Positions 25,689-34,134 of a DNA stretch of 64,000 nt are shown here, piece after piece. Position numbers and translations under genes: made by a program. Positions within the stretch are counted from its first letter, which is position 1. Every line of letters starts with the position of its first letter. The notes beneath the pieces were generated by a model, which did not search any database, had not been told where the DNA came from, and worked only from the letters and a program-made list of their open reading frames with translations. The stretch covers positions 169,008 through 233,007 of the forward strand of contig NZ_FQTU01000002.1 of NCBI RefSeq assembly GCF_900128885.1. Reading direction: 5' to 3'. This DNA is from Alkalibacter saccharofermentans DSM 14828. Lineage in GTDB: Bacteria > Bacillota > Clostridia > Eubacteriales > Alkalibacteraceae.

Positions 25689-26600
25689 TCACCTGGACAG
25701 CTTGTGCATATTTTCCAATGACTTAAATGCATTTAACCGGACTTCTTCATCCAGGGTTATAGGGTACTTCATTTTTTCCAGGCTTTCACAGACATCCTCC
25801 AAGGTAATCTTTTTCATGTTGATGCAAGTCATTGTTTTTCCGGGGACATAAAAGTTTTTTTCCGGATTTTTAGTCTTAAGCTCATGCATGATGCCTTCCT
25901 CTGTGACTATCACAAAATCGGCAGCATCTGACTTTGTTGCAAAATCGATTATTCCGCTAGTGCTTCCGATATAGTCAGCAAGATCTCTTACCGGCTTTGG
26001 ACATTCCGGATGTACCAGCACCTTTGCATCGGAAAGCTGCTGTTTTATCTGGACGATTGAATCCGCATCAACTTTTTCATGAGTGATGCAAAAGCCATCC
26101 CAAAGTATAAAGTTTTTTTCCGGTATTTTTTCTGCAAGATATCCTCCAAGATTTCTGTCAGGCAAAAAAACTATATCCTCTTGAGGAAGGTTTCTGATTA
26201 TCTTTTCAGCGCTTGATGAAGTGACGCAGACATCACATAGGGTTTTTACCTCAGTAGAGGAATTGATGTATGCCACTACGGCAGCTTCAGGATAATCCTT
26301 TACAAATTCCTTTATATCCTCGTAATCGGCCATGTCCGCCATGGGGCATCCAGCATCGTAAACCGGCAAAAGCACAGTCTTTTCAGGAGAAAGGATCTTG
26401 GCGCTTTCGGCCATGAACAATACTCCGCAAAAGACGATGACCTCCTCTTTGCACTCTTGAGCATATTTGCTTAAAAAATAAGAGTCTCCAACGACGTCGG
26501 CAATATCCTGTATTTCAGGGCGTTGGTAGTAATGTGCCAGAATGACAGCGTTTTTTTCCTTCTTCAGTCTGTTTATCTTGTCTTTTAAATTTTCAACCAT
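25689..26600 (-). CDS. nadA: Quinolinate synthase A
   Basis: [4Fe-4S] enzyme condensing iminoaspartate and dihydroxyacetone phosphate to quinolinate. Three cysteines at family positions, in FCGVLFMAES, WDGFCITHEK and MTCINMKK, would bind the cluster; AHYYQRPEIQD and CVTSSSA are also typical. About 303 residues from MVENLKDK, preceded by GAAAGTGAAG. The longer reading to 26681 runs through the operator and promoter and is rejected. Confidence 0.95.
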   Translation of the reverse strand: MVENLKDKINRLKKEKNAVILAHYYQRPEIQDIADVVGDSYFLSKYAQECKEEVIVFCGVLFMAESAKILSPEKTVLLPVYDAGCPMADMADYEDIKEFVKDYPEAAVVAYINSSTEVKTLCDVCVTSSSAEKIIRNLPQEDIVFLPDRNLGGYLAEKIPEKNFILWDGFCITHEKVDADSIVQIKQQLSDAKVLVHPECPKPVRDLADYIGSTSGIIDFATKSDAADFVIVTEEGIMHELKTKNPEKNFYVPGKTMTCINMKKITLEDVCESLEKMKYPITLDEEVRLNAFKSLENMHKLSR

Positions 26601-26627
26601 ATTATCTTCACTTTCTCTGTATATTAA

Positions 26628-26681
26628 CAGGTGTATATACACCTGCCAACTCAGTATATCATTCTGAAAATATTTATTCAA
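26628..26681 (-). promoter_or_regulatory. nadA promoter and 18-bp palindromic operator (NiaR-type candidate)
   Basis: On the minus strand TTGAAT (26676-26681) and TATACT (26653-26658) are 17 bases apart. Just downstream lies CAGGTGTATATACACCTG (26628-26645), a perfect palindrome placed over the transcription start. The ACAGGTGT half-site resembles what I recall of NiaR (niacin repressor) sites at nad operons of Firmicutes. No niaR gene is in the window. Confidence 0.7.
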
Positions 26682-26820
26682 TAAATTAATAAGTTTTGCC
26701 TTGATTGCTTATTAACAGATTTTAAAAGATGCCGATATATCTATAGTACATTCCAAGAAAATTACGACATCAACTGTATTCAATCCGTAAGTTTTAGAGG
26801 CGTAAAGATTTCGTATTTGA

Positions 26821-26916
26821 AGCGTTGTAAGAATGGGATGGCATAGGTTGATTCAAAAAGCAGACGAGAAGCTGTATGAGGCTAAGGAAGCCGGAAGGAA
26901 CATGGTTTCGTGGTAA
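26821..26916 (+). pseudogene. Remnant of a GGDEF (diguanylate cyclase) domain C-terminus
   Basis: The frame ending at TAA 26914-26916 reads LIQKADEKLYEAKEAGRN then MVSW, which is the typical final helix of GGDEF domains. A stop at 26818-26820 closes the frame upstream and no GGDEF core is found in the adjoining bases, so only the last 30 codons or so survive. It lies directly before msrB, whose first in-frame ATG at 26876 is inside the remnant in another frame. Confidence 0.7.
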
Positions 26917-26965
26917 GGTAAGCGGGTATAAAACAGTCATAACCATGGATGAAGAAGGTGATGAT

Positions 26966-27403
26966 ATGTTAAGTGATGATATAAAGAAAAAGAAGCGTGC
27001 AGAACTTACCAGACAGCAGTATTATGTTACTCAACAAAATGGAACGGAGAAACCTTATTCAAGCGAGTACTGGGATGAAGATGGAGATGGGATATACGTA
27101 GATGTGGTTTCAGGAGAGCCTTTGTTCAGCTCGAAGGATAAATACGACGCAGGATGCGGTTGGCCAAGCTTTACGAAACCCATAGAGAGCAAGCATGTAA
27201 TGGAAAATATGGATTACTCCCACGGTATGATTCGCAAAGAGGTCAGGAGCCTGGAAGCGGATTCTCACCTAGGACATGTTTTTGATGATGGGCCCGAGCC
27301 CACAGGAGCGAGATACTGCATAAACGGAGCGGCCTTAAGGTTCGTGCCTGTTGATAAAATGGAAGAAGAAGGATATGGACGGTATTTGGATATTTTTGAT
27401 TGA
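26966..27403 (+). CDS. msrB: Peptide-methionine (R)-S-oxide reductase
   Basis: Reduces methionine-R-sulfoxide in proteins. 145 residues with CGWPSFTKPIE, GMIRKEVRS, ADSHLGHVF and the catalytic cysteine in RYCINGAALRF near the C-terminus. The CxxC zinc pairs of zinc-type MsrB proteins are absent. I take ATG 26966 because MLSDDIKKKKRAELTRQQY aligns with the usual N-terminus and GAAGGTG precedes it; ATG 26945 is possible. No msrA is fused or adjacent. Confidence 0.92.
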   Translation: MLSDDIKKKKRAELTRQQYYVTQQNGTEKPYSSEYWDEDGDGIYVDVVSGEPLFSSKDKYDAGCGWPSFTKPIESKHVMENMDYSHGMIRKEVRSLEADSHLGHVFDDGPEPTGARYCINGAALRFVPVDKMEEEGYGRYLDIFD

Positions 27404-27418
27404 GATTTGTTTAGATCA

Positions 27419-27459
27419 AGACGTTTTTAGAAGGCTACATTTCTAAAGGCGTCTTTTCT
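27419..27459 (+). terminator. msrB terminator
   Basis: AGACG...TTTAGAA pairs with TTCTAAA...CGTCT (27419-27454) around a short loop, followed by TTTTC. Confidence 0.75.
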
Positions 27460-27533
27460 AAATTTTTAGGTTATGTTATACTTGCGTTAAGAGATAGAGG
27501 CGTCAGCCAAGATAATTTTGATAGGGGTAAGAT

Positions 27534-29465
27534 ATGAAAAAAGCTAAAAATATTTACATTGGAATCTTTATGGTGTTTGCGTTGATATACATGGAGCTTG
27601 TATTTAGGGTTGCCACATCCCAAAGTTTTATTAACAACGGATTTTTTGTAGCCGCTATGTTTGTGACGGTTTATGGGCTGGTGTCCTATTTTGTTGCCAG
27701 CATGTTCGGCAAAAGGATAAATGGGCTTTTGTCCACTTTGGTGCTGATTTTCTTTTGGATAGTTTTTTCGTCACAGCTGGTATATAACAAGATATTTAAG
27801 ACTTATTATACGATTTATTCAATGACAAGAGGCACCAAAGTCCTGGAGTTTTGGCAGGATATAATCATCTATACCACTCAAAGCATTTTATGGATAGTTC
27901 TTTTGGGCTTTCCGGTATTTCTTTTCATCGCATACTTTAGAAAACGGATAAGCTTGAAGCGGCCCGGGTTTAAGAACAGAGCGGTGGTTTTGGCCTTTGC
28001 GCTCCTTTTTTATGTAGGCGCGGTTTTTTCCATCAACCTGGGATCCAAGGATATCTTGTCATCCTACGACCTATATTACAATAGCGTAGACCAGATTATG
28101 TCTGTTGAAAAGCTGGGACTTGCAACAACCATGAGGCTTGATCTTCAAAGGATGGTAACCGGGTGGTCCCCGGTGATAGAGGCACCTGGGGTGGACAGAG
28201 GGGACGATGCTCCGCCGACGGACAAACCGAGCATAGAATACAATGTAATGGACATAGATTTCGACGAGCTGATCGAAAATGAAACGAATGACGAGATTAG
28301 GGAGATGCACGAGTATTTTGCAAGTTTGTCTCCCACCCAGAAAAACGAATATACCGGAATTTATGAAGGCTATAACCTCATATTAATTACTGCTGAAGGT
28401 TTTTCACCTTATGCAGTGCACAAAGAAGTCACCCCCACGCTTCATAAGATGGTAAACGAGGGGTATAACTTCACCGACTTTTATACTCCCATTTGGGGGG
28501 TCAGCACCTCTGATGGAGAGTACGTAGCATGCACCGGGCTTATACCTAAAAGCGGAGTCTGGAGCTTTACGGAATCTGCAAAAATAGATTTGCCCTTTGT
28601 TATGGGTAACCAGCTTAAAAGCTTGGGTTACAAGACGATGGCCTATCACAACCATACCTATAGCTATTACAACAGAGATAAGTCCCACCCCAATATGGGC
28701 TATGATTACAAAGGCGTGGGCAACGGACTTGAGGTTAAGAAGGTCTGGCCTGCCTCGGATCTAGAGATGATGGAGGTTACTTTGCCGGAATTCATAGATG
28801 ATGAGCCATTCCATGCATACTATATGACAGTGAGCGGGCATCTAAGATATACTTTTACGGGCAACTCAATGTCGGCTAAAAACCGGGATTTGGTTGCTGA
28901 TCTGCCATATTCTGACCATGCCAGAGCATACATAGCATGCCAGATAGAGTTGGACCGGGCGCTAGAACATCTACTTGATGAGCTGAAAGAGCGGGGAATT
29001 GCCGACAAGACCCTCATCGCCCTCAGTTCGGACCATTACCCCTACGGATTGGAAGACGACGCCATGAATGAGCTGGCAGGACATAAGGTCGAACAAGACT
29101 TTGAGCTGTACAAAAATCATTTCATTCTTTATGTTGACGGGATGGAGCCTGAAGTAATAGACAAGCCGACCTCGAGCCTTGACATCATTCCCACCATATC
29201 GAATATGCTTGGTTTGGAATTTGATTCAAGGCTGTTGATGGGCAGGGATATATTTGCTCCGGGAGAGCCTCTGGTTATTTTCAGCAACCGAAGCTTCATT
29301 ACCGACAAGGCTCGCTATAATTCCCGAACAAGGGAATTTGAAACAGTTGAAGGTATCAATGTCAGCGATACCTATCAAAGGCGGATACAAAATATAATAA
29401 ATGCAAAGTTTCATTATTCGGCAAAGATATTGGAGACCGATTATTACTCAAAGGTTCTAAAATAG
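27534..29465 (+). CDS. LtaS-like membrane sulfatase-fold phosphoglycerol transferase
   Basis: 643 residues: about five membrane segments in the first 170 residues, a linker, then an extracellular alkaline-phosphatase/sulfatase domain. ITAEGFSPYAVH, the nucleophile region GVSTSDGEY (threonine expected as in LtaS GKTSDSEF), and SSDHYPYG supply the manganese site pattern. LtaS enzymes build the polyglycerol-phosphate chain of lipoteichoic acid; related clostridial proteins modify other envelope glycans, so the exact polymer is uncertain. A single gene with a weak ribosome site (GATAGGGGTAAG), flanked by terminators and convergent with the mogA-like gene, whose stop is adjacent. Confidence 0.85.
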   Translation: MKKAKNIYIGIFMVFALIYMELVFRVATSQSFINNGFFVAAMFVTVYGLVSYFVASMFGKRINGLLSTLVLIFFWIVFSSQLVYNKIFKTYYTIYSMTRGTKVLEFWQDIIIYTTQSILWIVLLGFPVFLFIAYFRKRISLKRPGFKNRAVVLAFALLFYVGAVFSINLGSKDILSSYDLYYNSVDQIMSVEKLGLATTMRLDLQRMVTGWSPVIEAPGVDRGDDAPPTDKPSIEYNVMDIDFDELIENETNDEIREMHEYFASLSPTQKNEYTGIYEGYNLILITAEGFSPYAVHKEVTPTLHKMVNEGYNFTDFYTPIWGVSTSDGEYVACTGLIPKSGVWSFTESAKIDLPFVMGNQLKSLGYKTMAYHNHTYSYYNRDKSHPNMGYDYKGVGNGLEVKKVWPASDLEMMEVTLPEFIDDEPFHAYYMTVSGHLRYTFTGNSMSAKNRDLVADLPYSDHARAYIACQIELDRALEHLLDELKERGIADKTLIALSSDHYPYGLEDDAMNELAGHKVEQDFELYKNHFILYVDGMEPEVIDKPTSSLDIIPTISNMLGLEFDSRLLMGRDIFAPGEPLVIFSNRSFITDKARYNSRTREFETVEGINVSDTYQRRIQNIINAKFHYSAKILETDYYSKVLK

Positions 29466-29957
29466 CTACCCTCTCCCGCACTCTCCCCCTTCGCCTCGAA
29501 GGATTTCGATAGCGTGGGAAAGTACAGGAATAATCACGTCAAGGCACTCATCAACCGCTTTTTTGCTTCCCGGCATGTTGATAATGAGTGTCTTTTTTCT
29601 TATTCCGGCAACAGCTCTTGAAAGCATGGCTCTGTTTGTTATCTCCAGGCTCTTTGCCCTCATCGCCTCAGGTATGCCCGGGGCGATTTTGTCTATTACA
29701 GACAAAGTCGCTTCAGGGGTTATGTCTCGGGGAGAAAATCCTGTTCCTCCGGTGGTAAGTATAAGGTCCACCTTGGCTACATCGCTCATCTGTATCAGAT
29801 TGTACTTGATCTCTTCGATTTCATCAGGAACGATTACGTATTCAATGACTTCACCGGGTATCTCTCCTGCCCTTTCTGCTATGAGCTTTCCACTTTCATC
29901 TATTCGTTCACCGGCGTATCCCTTGTCGCTTGAAGTGAGTATGCCAACTTTTATCAT
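29466..29957 (-). CDS. MogA/MoaB-family molybdopterin adenylyltransferase
   Basis: 163 residues of the MoCF-binding fold: ILTSSDKGYAGERIDESG, TTGGTGFSPRDITPEAT and INMPGSKKAVDECLDVI. MogA/MoaB proteins adenylate molybdopterin before MoeA inserts the metal; MoaB serves this role for tungsten enzymes in archaea. It reads leftwards, divergent from the cofactor island that begins at 30 kb, and its stop abuts the LtaS-like gene. Confidence 0.9.
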   Translation of the reverse strand: MIKVGILTSSDKGYAGERIDESGKLIAERAGEIPGEVIEYVIVPDEIEEIKYNLIQMSDVAKVDLILTTGGTGFSPRDITPEATLSVIDKIAPGIPEAMRAKSLEITNRAMLSRAVAGIRKKTLIINMPGSKKAVDECLDVIIPVLSHAIEILRGEGGECGRG

Positions 29958-30062
29958 ATGTATTCCTCCTGAGTCTTATTTTAAATTCATTCTACCACAA
30001 GATTCCTGTTTCTATGATAAAATTTAATATAAGTATATTTTATGATTTTGGAGGAATATAAG

Positions 30063-30326
30063 ATGGCAAAGCAGCAAAAGAGCTATAAGATGAGGGGATT
30101 TAAAAGAAAGAGCTTCGAGGAATATTTTAAACAGATAGGTGGCATGGAGACTGCGGAAGGGGTTTTTGAGTCTGAAGGATGGAAGGCGGTCTTGGGGCAA
30201 GAGACATACATAACTATGGGCTCTATAAAGCTTCCTCAGGTGGATGTGGAGATTACTTGCGAAGATGATATTTTTGGGAAGTTCACCGAAGAGTACAAGC
30301 TTAGATTTCTTACAGCAGGAGGGTGA
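30063..30326 (+). CDS. Conserved-looking small protein, unknown function
   Basis: 87 residues starting MAKQQKSYKMRGFKRKSF and ending LRFLTAGG. ATG 30063 follows TTGGAGGAATATAAG; an in-frame start at 30042 precedes the ribosome site. Basic N-terminal third, then a mixed beta-strand/helix part with no cysteine pairs, no membrane segment and no motif I recognise. It sits between the mogA-like gene and the Moco/Tuco leader, so a cofactor-related role is possible but unsupported by sequence. Confidence 0.6.
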   Translation: MAKQQKSYKMRGFKRKSFEEYFKQIGGMETAEGVFESEGWKAVLGQETYITMGSIKLPQVDVEITCEDDIFGKFTEEYKLRFLTAGG

Positions 30327-30444
30327 CTGGTCTGTTTTGGAGCAATCCATTTAAATATCCACTTATAAATACAGCTGAAAACAGATTGAGATTGGAATTT
30401 GGTCAAAAAAAGAACACAAAAGATCATGTATATACTAACTTATA

Positions 30445-30473
30445 TTGACAGCGCAATTTATTTTTTGTAGACT
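30445..30473 (+). promoter_or_regulatory. Promoter of the tup/moe/moa operon
   Basis: TTGACA (30445-30450) and TAGACT (30468-30473) are 17 bases apart. Transcription would begin near 30480, right at the first stem of the riboswitch. Confidence 0.75.
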
Positions 30474-30480
30474 GTTACTG

Positions 30481-30566
30481 TAGACTCCGAGTCTTGCGAC
30501 CTAACCGAAAGCAGGGTTTTAAGACCGTCAGGGTATATCTGGAAACGGATGTGCCTTCCATATTGA
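30481..30566 (+). promoter_or_regulatory. Moco/Tuco-type riboswitch upstream of tupA
   Basis: The leader folds as follows: GACTC-C-GAGTC (30483-30493), AACC (30503-30506) with GGTT (30515-30518) around a GAAAG-containing loop, and GGGTATATC (30531-30539) with GATGTGCC (30548-30555 region) closed by a GGAAAC loop. Conserved blocks CTCCGAG, CCGAAAG and GTGCCTTCC match my memory of the Moco motif family. The compact form before a tungstate transporter suggests the tungsten-cofactor variant. The ribosome site AGGAGG lies about 12 bases after it, so control of translation is plausible; no terminator hairpin is evident. Confidence 0.68.
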
Positions 30567-30581
30567 AAAGGAGGAAATTAA

Positions 30582-31472
30582 ATGTCAACTTTTTTATCAT
30601 CTAAAGGGCTCTTGAGAAGGGCTTTCGTTATTTTTCTAACATTCATTTTAATCTTTTCATTCGCTTCGTGTAAATCAAATAATTCAAATCAAAATATAGG
30701 GCAACCTGTGCCTGGTCTTGAAGATTACAGCATAACCCTGTCTACGACTACAAGCGTAAACGATTCGGGGCTTCTTGAGTATCTGATTCCCATGTTGAAA
30801 GAAGACACTGGCATCGAGGTAAATGTGTTGTCCCAAGGGACTGGACAGGCAATTCAAACAGCAGTCGACGGCAACGCAGACGTCATATTGGTTCATTCGA
30901 AGGCTGCTGAAGAAGAATTTGTAAAGGATGGTTATGGTGTTGAGCGGATTGAGTTGATGTACAATTATTTCATAGTTATAGGCCCTGAAGGGGATCCGGC
31001 AGGGATGGAAAGCAGCGGTTTATCTGCATCCAAAGCGCTAAAAAAGCTTTATGAAGAAGAGATGATATTTGTTTCCCGTGGAGACGATTCCGGTACCCAT
31101 AAAAAGGAGCTGTCTCTTTGGAAATTAGAAGGAATAGAGCCTTCAGGAGAGTGGTACATTTCAGCCGGACGGGGTATGGGCGACGTTCTTATCATGGCTT
31201 CAGAGATGGAAGGTTATGCCCTTTCTGATAAAGCCACATTTCTTACAATGAAAGAGCAGCTGGACCTTGAAATCCTTATTGAAGAGTCGGAAGACCTTAA
31301 GAATCAGTATACATTAATAGAGGTGAGTCCGAAGACCCACCCGGATACCAATACCCAAGCCGTTAAGGCGTTTATAGATTGGGTAACAAGTGAAAAAACA
31401 CTCCGGGTTATAGATGAATACGGGGTATCTGAATACGGAGAAGCGCTATTTATTTCAAATTATCACAAGTAG
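30582..31472 (+). CDS. tupA: Tungstate ABC transporter, substrate-binding lipoprotein
   Basis: 296 residues. A basic signal peptide with a hydrophobic core ends in the lipobox SFASC (cysteine about residue 29). The TTTS motif in LSTTTSVNDSGLL is the oxyanion-binding hallmark of TupA; FVSRGDDSGTH is also typical. The protein captures tungstate outside the cell and delivers it to TupBC. It is the first gene after the riboswitch. Confidence 0.92.
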   Translation: MSTFLSSKGLLRRAFVIFLTFILIFSFASCKSNNSNQNIGQPVPGLEDYSITLSTTTSVNDSGLLEYLIPMLKEDTGIEVNVLSQGTGQAIQTAVDGNADVILVHSKAAEEEFVKDGYGVERIELMYNYFIVIGPEGDPAGMESSGLSASKALKKLYEEEMIFVSRGDDSGTHKKELSLWKLEGIEPSGEWYISAGRGMGDVLIMASEMEGYALSDKATFLTMKEQLDLEILIEESEDLKNQYTLIEVSPKTHPDTNTQAVKAFIDWVTSEKTLRVIDEYGVSEYGEALFISNYHK

Positions 31473-31500
31473 ATAATCTAAGAAAAGTTAGGAGGGGTGC

Positions 31501-32220
31501 ATGGTGTCGGGAATTGCAGATGGATTTGCAGAAGCAATAAGGCTGCTAGGTGCATTTGATGGAGAAATCTATTCGATTATAGGCCTTTCATTATTTGTCT
31601 CCTTAAGCAGCACCCTATTGTCCACAGTTATAGCATTGCCTGTGGGAGTTTATGTAGCAAGCAACAGATTCAAGGGGAAAAAAATAGTGGTCCGCATCAT
31701 AAATACATTCATGGGGATTCCGCCGGTGGTAGCAGGGCTTATAGTGTACCTGATGCTTACAAGGACAGGTCCTTTTGGCAGCTATAGATTGTTGTTCAGC
31801 ATATATGCAATGGTTATTGCTCAAATCCTGATAGTAACTCCAATAATTACGGGACTTACCATATCCGCCGTTCATTTGAAGGTGAAGGCTGTAAAGGATA
31901 CTTGTCATGGGTTGGGCATAGGAAAGTTTAAGACGGTTCTATTGCTGCTGAATGAATGCAAATATCCCATAGTCTCCGCAATAATGGCAGGGTATGGAAG
32001 GGCGATTTCAGAAGTAGGGGCTATAATGCTCGTGGGAGGAAATATTCAGTTTAGAACCAGGGTGATGACAACTGCAATAGTATTGGAAACAGGAAAGGGA
32101 AATTACGGCAAAGCTTTGGCTTTAGGCATGACGCTTTTATTGGTATCCTTTGGAATCAATTGGGTGGTAAGCAGCATACAGGAAGGAAGGTCTTATGAGA
32201 GTAGAAATCAAGAAGGCTAA
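31501..32220 (+). CDS. tupB: Tungstate ABC transporter, permease
   Basis: 239-residue integral membrane protein with about five to six segments and the permease EAA-like loop around AVKDTCHGLGIGKFKTVLLL, followed by AEVGAIMLVGGN-like ISEVGAIMLVGGNIQ characteristic of TupB. ATG 31501 follows AGGAGGGGTGC. It overlaps tupC by 26 bases. Confidence 0.92.
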   Translation: MVSGIADGFAEAIRLLGAFDGEIYSIIGLSLFVSLSSTLLSTVIALPVGVYVASNRFKGKKIVVRIINTFMGIPPVVAGLIVYLMLTRTGPFGSYRLLFSIYAMVIAQILIVTPIITGLTISAVHLKVKAVKDTCHGLGIGKFKTVLLLLNECKYPIVSAIMAGYGRAISEVGAIMLVGGNIQFRTRVMTTAIVLETGKGNYGKALALGMTLLLVSFGINWVVSSIQEGRSYESRNQEG

Positions 32221-32899
32221 GAAAATATGTGATAATAAGATCATCCTCGATGTAGAAGATGTCTGCCTTGAGACAGGAAAGATTTATGCTTTGCTGGGAC
32301 CAAACGGAGCAGGCAAGACCACTTTGTTAAGGGCTATTTCCGGAGTTGACAAGGGATGTGTCCGGGAAGTGAGTTTTGAGGCAAGTGATCCATGGAGCAG
32401 CAGGTCTATAGGCTACATGCCGCAGTCGGCTTATCTTTTTGATACTACCGTGGAAAAAAACGTATTTTTGGGGTTTGCAGACAAGAGTTATTCGAAACAA
32501 AAAATGGAGAAGTTAGCCTTTGATGCTCTCGAAAAAGTGGGGATGGATAAGTTTGCAAAATCAAAAGCAAGATCACTTTCGGGGGGGGAGTCTCAAAGAG
32601 TAGCGTTGGCCAGAATGCTGGTGATGAAAAAAGATCTGATTCTGCTGGATGAACCCACATCTGCAACGGATGTCGTCGGCGCCGAGCTTATCGAGAGCTA
32701 TTTAATGGATTTGAATAAAAGCTACGGAATGACCTTCGTATTTTCCACCCACAATCCTTCACAGGCTTCGAGAATTGCCCATGAGGTTATATTCATGAAT
32801 AATGGTCGAATATGCGAAAAAGGTGATGCCCGAGAGGTGCTGGACAACCCTGGGGAAGCTGAAACAGAAAAATTTCTTAAAAATTGGAGGCTGAAATGA
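32195..32899 (+). CDS. tupC: Tungstate ABC transporter, ATP-binding protein
   Basis: 234-residue ABC ATPase: Walker A GPNGAGKTT, Q-loop YMPQSAYLF, signature LSGGESQRVALARM, Walker B LILLDEPTSATD and H-loop STHNPSQ. It energises TupB. The Walker B stretch followed by ATDVVGAE is similar to tungstate-type ATPases. Its stop overlaps the start of moeA. Confidence 0.93.
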   Translation: MRVEIKKAKKICDNKIILDVEDVCLETGKIYALLGPNGAGKTTLLRAISGVDKGCVREVSFEASDPWSSRSIGYMPQSAYLFDTTVEKNVFLGFADKSYSKQKMEKLAFDALEKVGMDKFAKSKARSLSGGESQRVALARMLVMKKDLILLDEPTSATDVVGAELIESYLMDLNKSYGMTFVFSTHNPSQASRIAHEVIFMNNGRICEKGDAREVLDNPGEAETEKFLKNWRLK

Positions 32900-34122
32900 T
32901 GTTTGAAGTGAAAACTGTAAAAGAGACATTTGGAATAATAGAAGATAATTTCTCAGATTACGACTTGGATGGCGAATGGGTGGGAATCCACGAGGCGCTG
33001 GACAGGGTGGTTTGCAAGGACATCATTGCGAATGAAGATATGCCGCCTTTTAATAGGTCTTCCGTGGATGGCTACTGCGTCGTTGCGGCAGATACTTTTG
33101 GAGTTTCCGAAGCGATGCCGGCGCAGCTTAAGTTGGTAGGGGAGGTCGGCATGGGTGAAAAACCCGGATTTGCCATAAAAAGAGGAGAAAGTGCCTATGT
33201 TCCAACGGGAGGGCAGCTGCCTTCCGGGGCAGACGCCATGGTCATGATGGAATATAGTGAAGATTTTAAAGATGGCGATATTTTTCTGAACAAGCCTGCA
33301 GCTCCCGGTAATCACATAGTATACAAAGGAGACGATGTAAAAGAAGGAACTTTGGTAATTAAAAAAGGCAGGCGGTTAAGAGCTCAGGATATAGCCATAC
33401 TGGCAGGACTGGGCTATGAAAAAGTTAAAGTCTATAAAAAATTGAAGATTGGCATCATATCAACGGGAGATGAAGTCATAGGTATAGGCGATAAGCCGGA
33501 AGGAGCGCAAATAAGGGATATAAACACTTACAGCATAGATTCTCTTTCGAAAAAAATGGGGATGGAGCCTGTAAGATTCGGGATAGTAAAAGACGTGTAT
33601 GATGATATAGAAAAAGTGGTCAACGAGTCCCTCGAATCATGTGACATAACGGTTGTATCAGGTGGCAGTTCAGTAGGAACAAAGGATGTCACTGTAAAGG
33701 TCATAGAATCCCTTGGCAAACCCGGGGTGCTACTTCACGGGATAGCGGTCAAACCTGGAAAGCCGACAATCCTTGGGAAGGCGAAGGGCAAAGCGGTTAT
33801 TGGTCTTCCGGGGCATCCCGCTTCGGCGTTCATGATATTTCAGGTGTTTGTAAGCAGGCTGGCTAAAACAATGGAAAAAAGCGGTGATGGCTTGCATCCT
33901 TTCGTAGAGGCGACAGTGGATATTAATTATCCATCCAATAACGGAAGGGAGGAATACCTGGCAGTATCCCTGAGGGAAGGGAAGGACAGGTGCATTGCAA
34001 GCCCTGTCTTTGGAAAATCAGGGATGATATCCTTAATGACTCAGGCCGACGGGTTTGTTCACATAAGCAGAGGCAGCGAAGGGCTAAACAAGGGGCAAAA
34101 AGTTAAAGTAAACCTATTTTAA
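32896..34122 (+). CDS. moeA: Molybdopterin molybdenum/tungsten transferase MoeA (copy 1)
   Basis: 408 residues with the MoeA layout: N-terminal domain (NRSSVDGYCV), linker domain (PTGGQLPSGADAMV), MoCF domain (ISTGDEV, VSGGSSVGTKDV, KPGKPTILG, GLPGHPASA) and C-terminal barrel. MoeA inserts metal into adenylated molybdopterin. ATG 32896 or 32899 after TTGGAGG; the upstream TTG lies in the ribosome site. It directly follows the tungstate transporter and precedes a second MoeA. Confidence 0.93.
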   Translation: MMFEVKTVKETFGIIEDNFSDYDLDGEWVGIHEALDRVVCKDIIANEDMPPFNRSSVDGYCVVAADTFGVSEAMPAQLKLVGEVGMGEKPGFAIKRGESAYVPTGGQLPSGADAMVMMEYSEDFKDGDIFLNKPAAPGNHIVYKGDDVKEGTLVIKKGRRLRAQDIAILAGLGYEKVKVYKKLKIGIISTGDEVIGIGDKPEGAQIRDINTYSIDSLSKKMGMEPVRFGIVKDVYDDIEKVVNESLESCDITVVSGGSSVGTKDVTVKVIESLGKPGVLLHGIAVKPGKPTILGKAKGKAVIGLPGHPASAFMIFQVFVSRLAKTMEKSGDGLHPFVEATVDINYPSNNGREEYLAVSLREGKDRCIASPVFGKSGMISLMTQADGFVHISRGSEGLNKGQKVKVNLF

Positions 34123-34134
34123 GGAGGTGTTCGT

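Noticed and set aside
30481..30566. Leader as a T-box or SAM riboswitch
   Set aside because: No T-box sequence or specifier-type stem is present and the genes downstream concern tungstate; the blocks fit the Moco family better.
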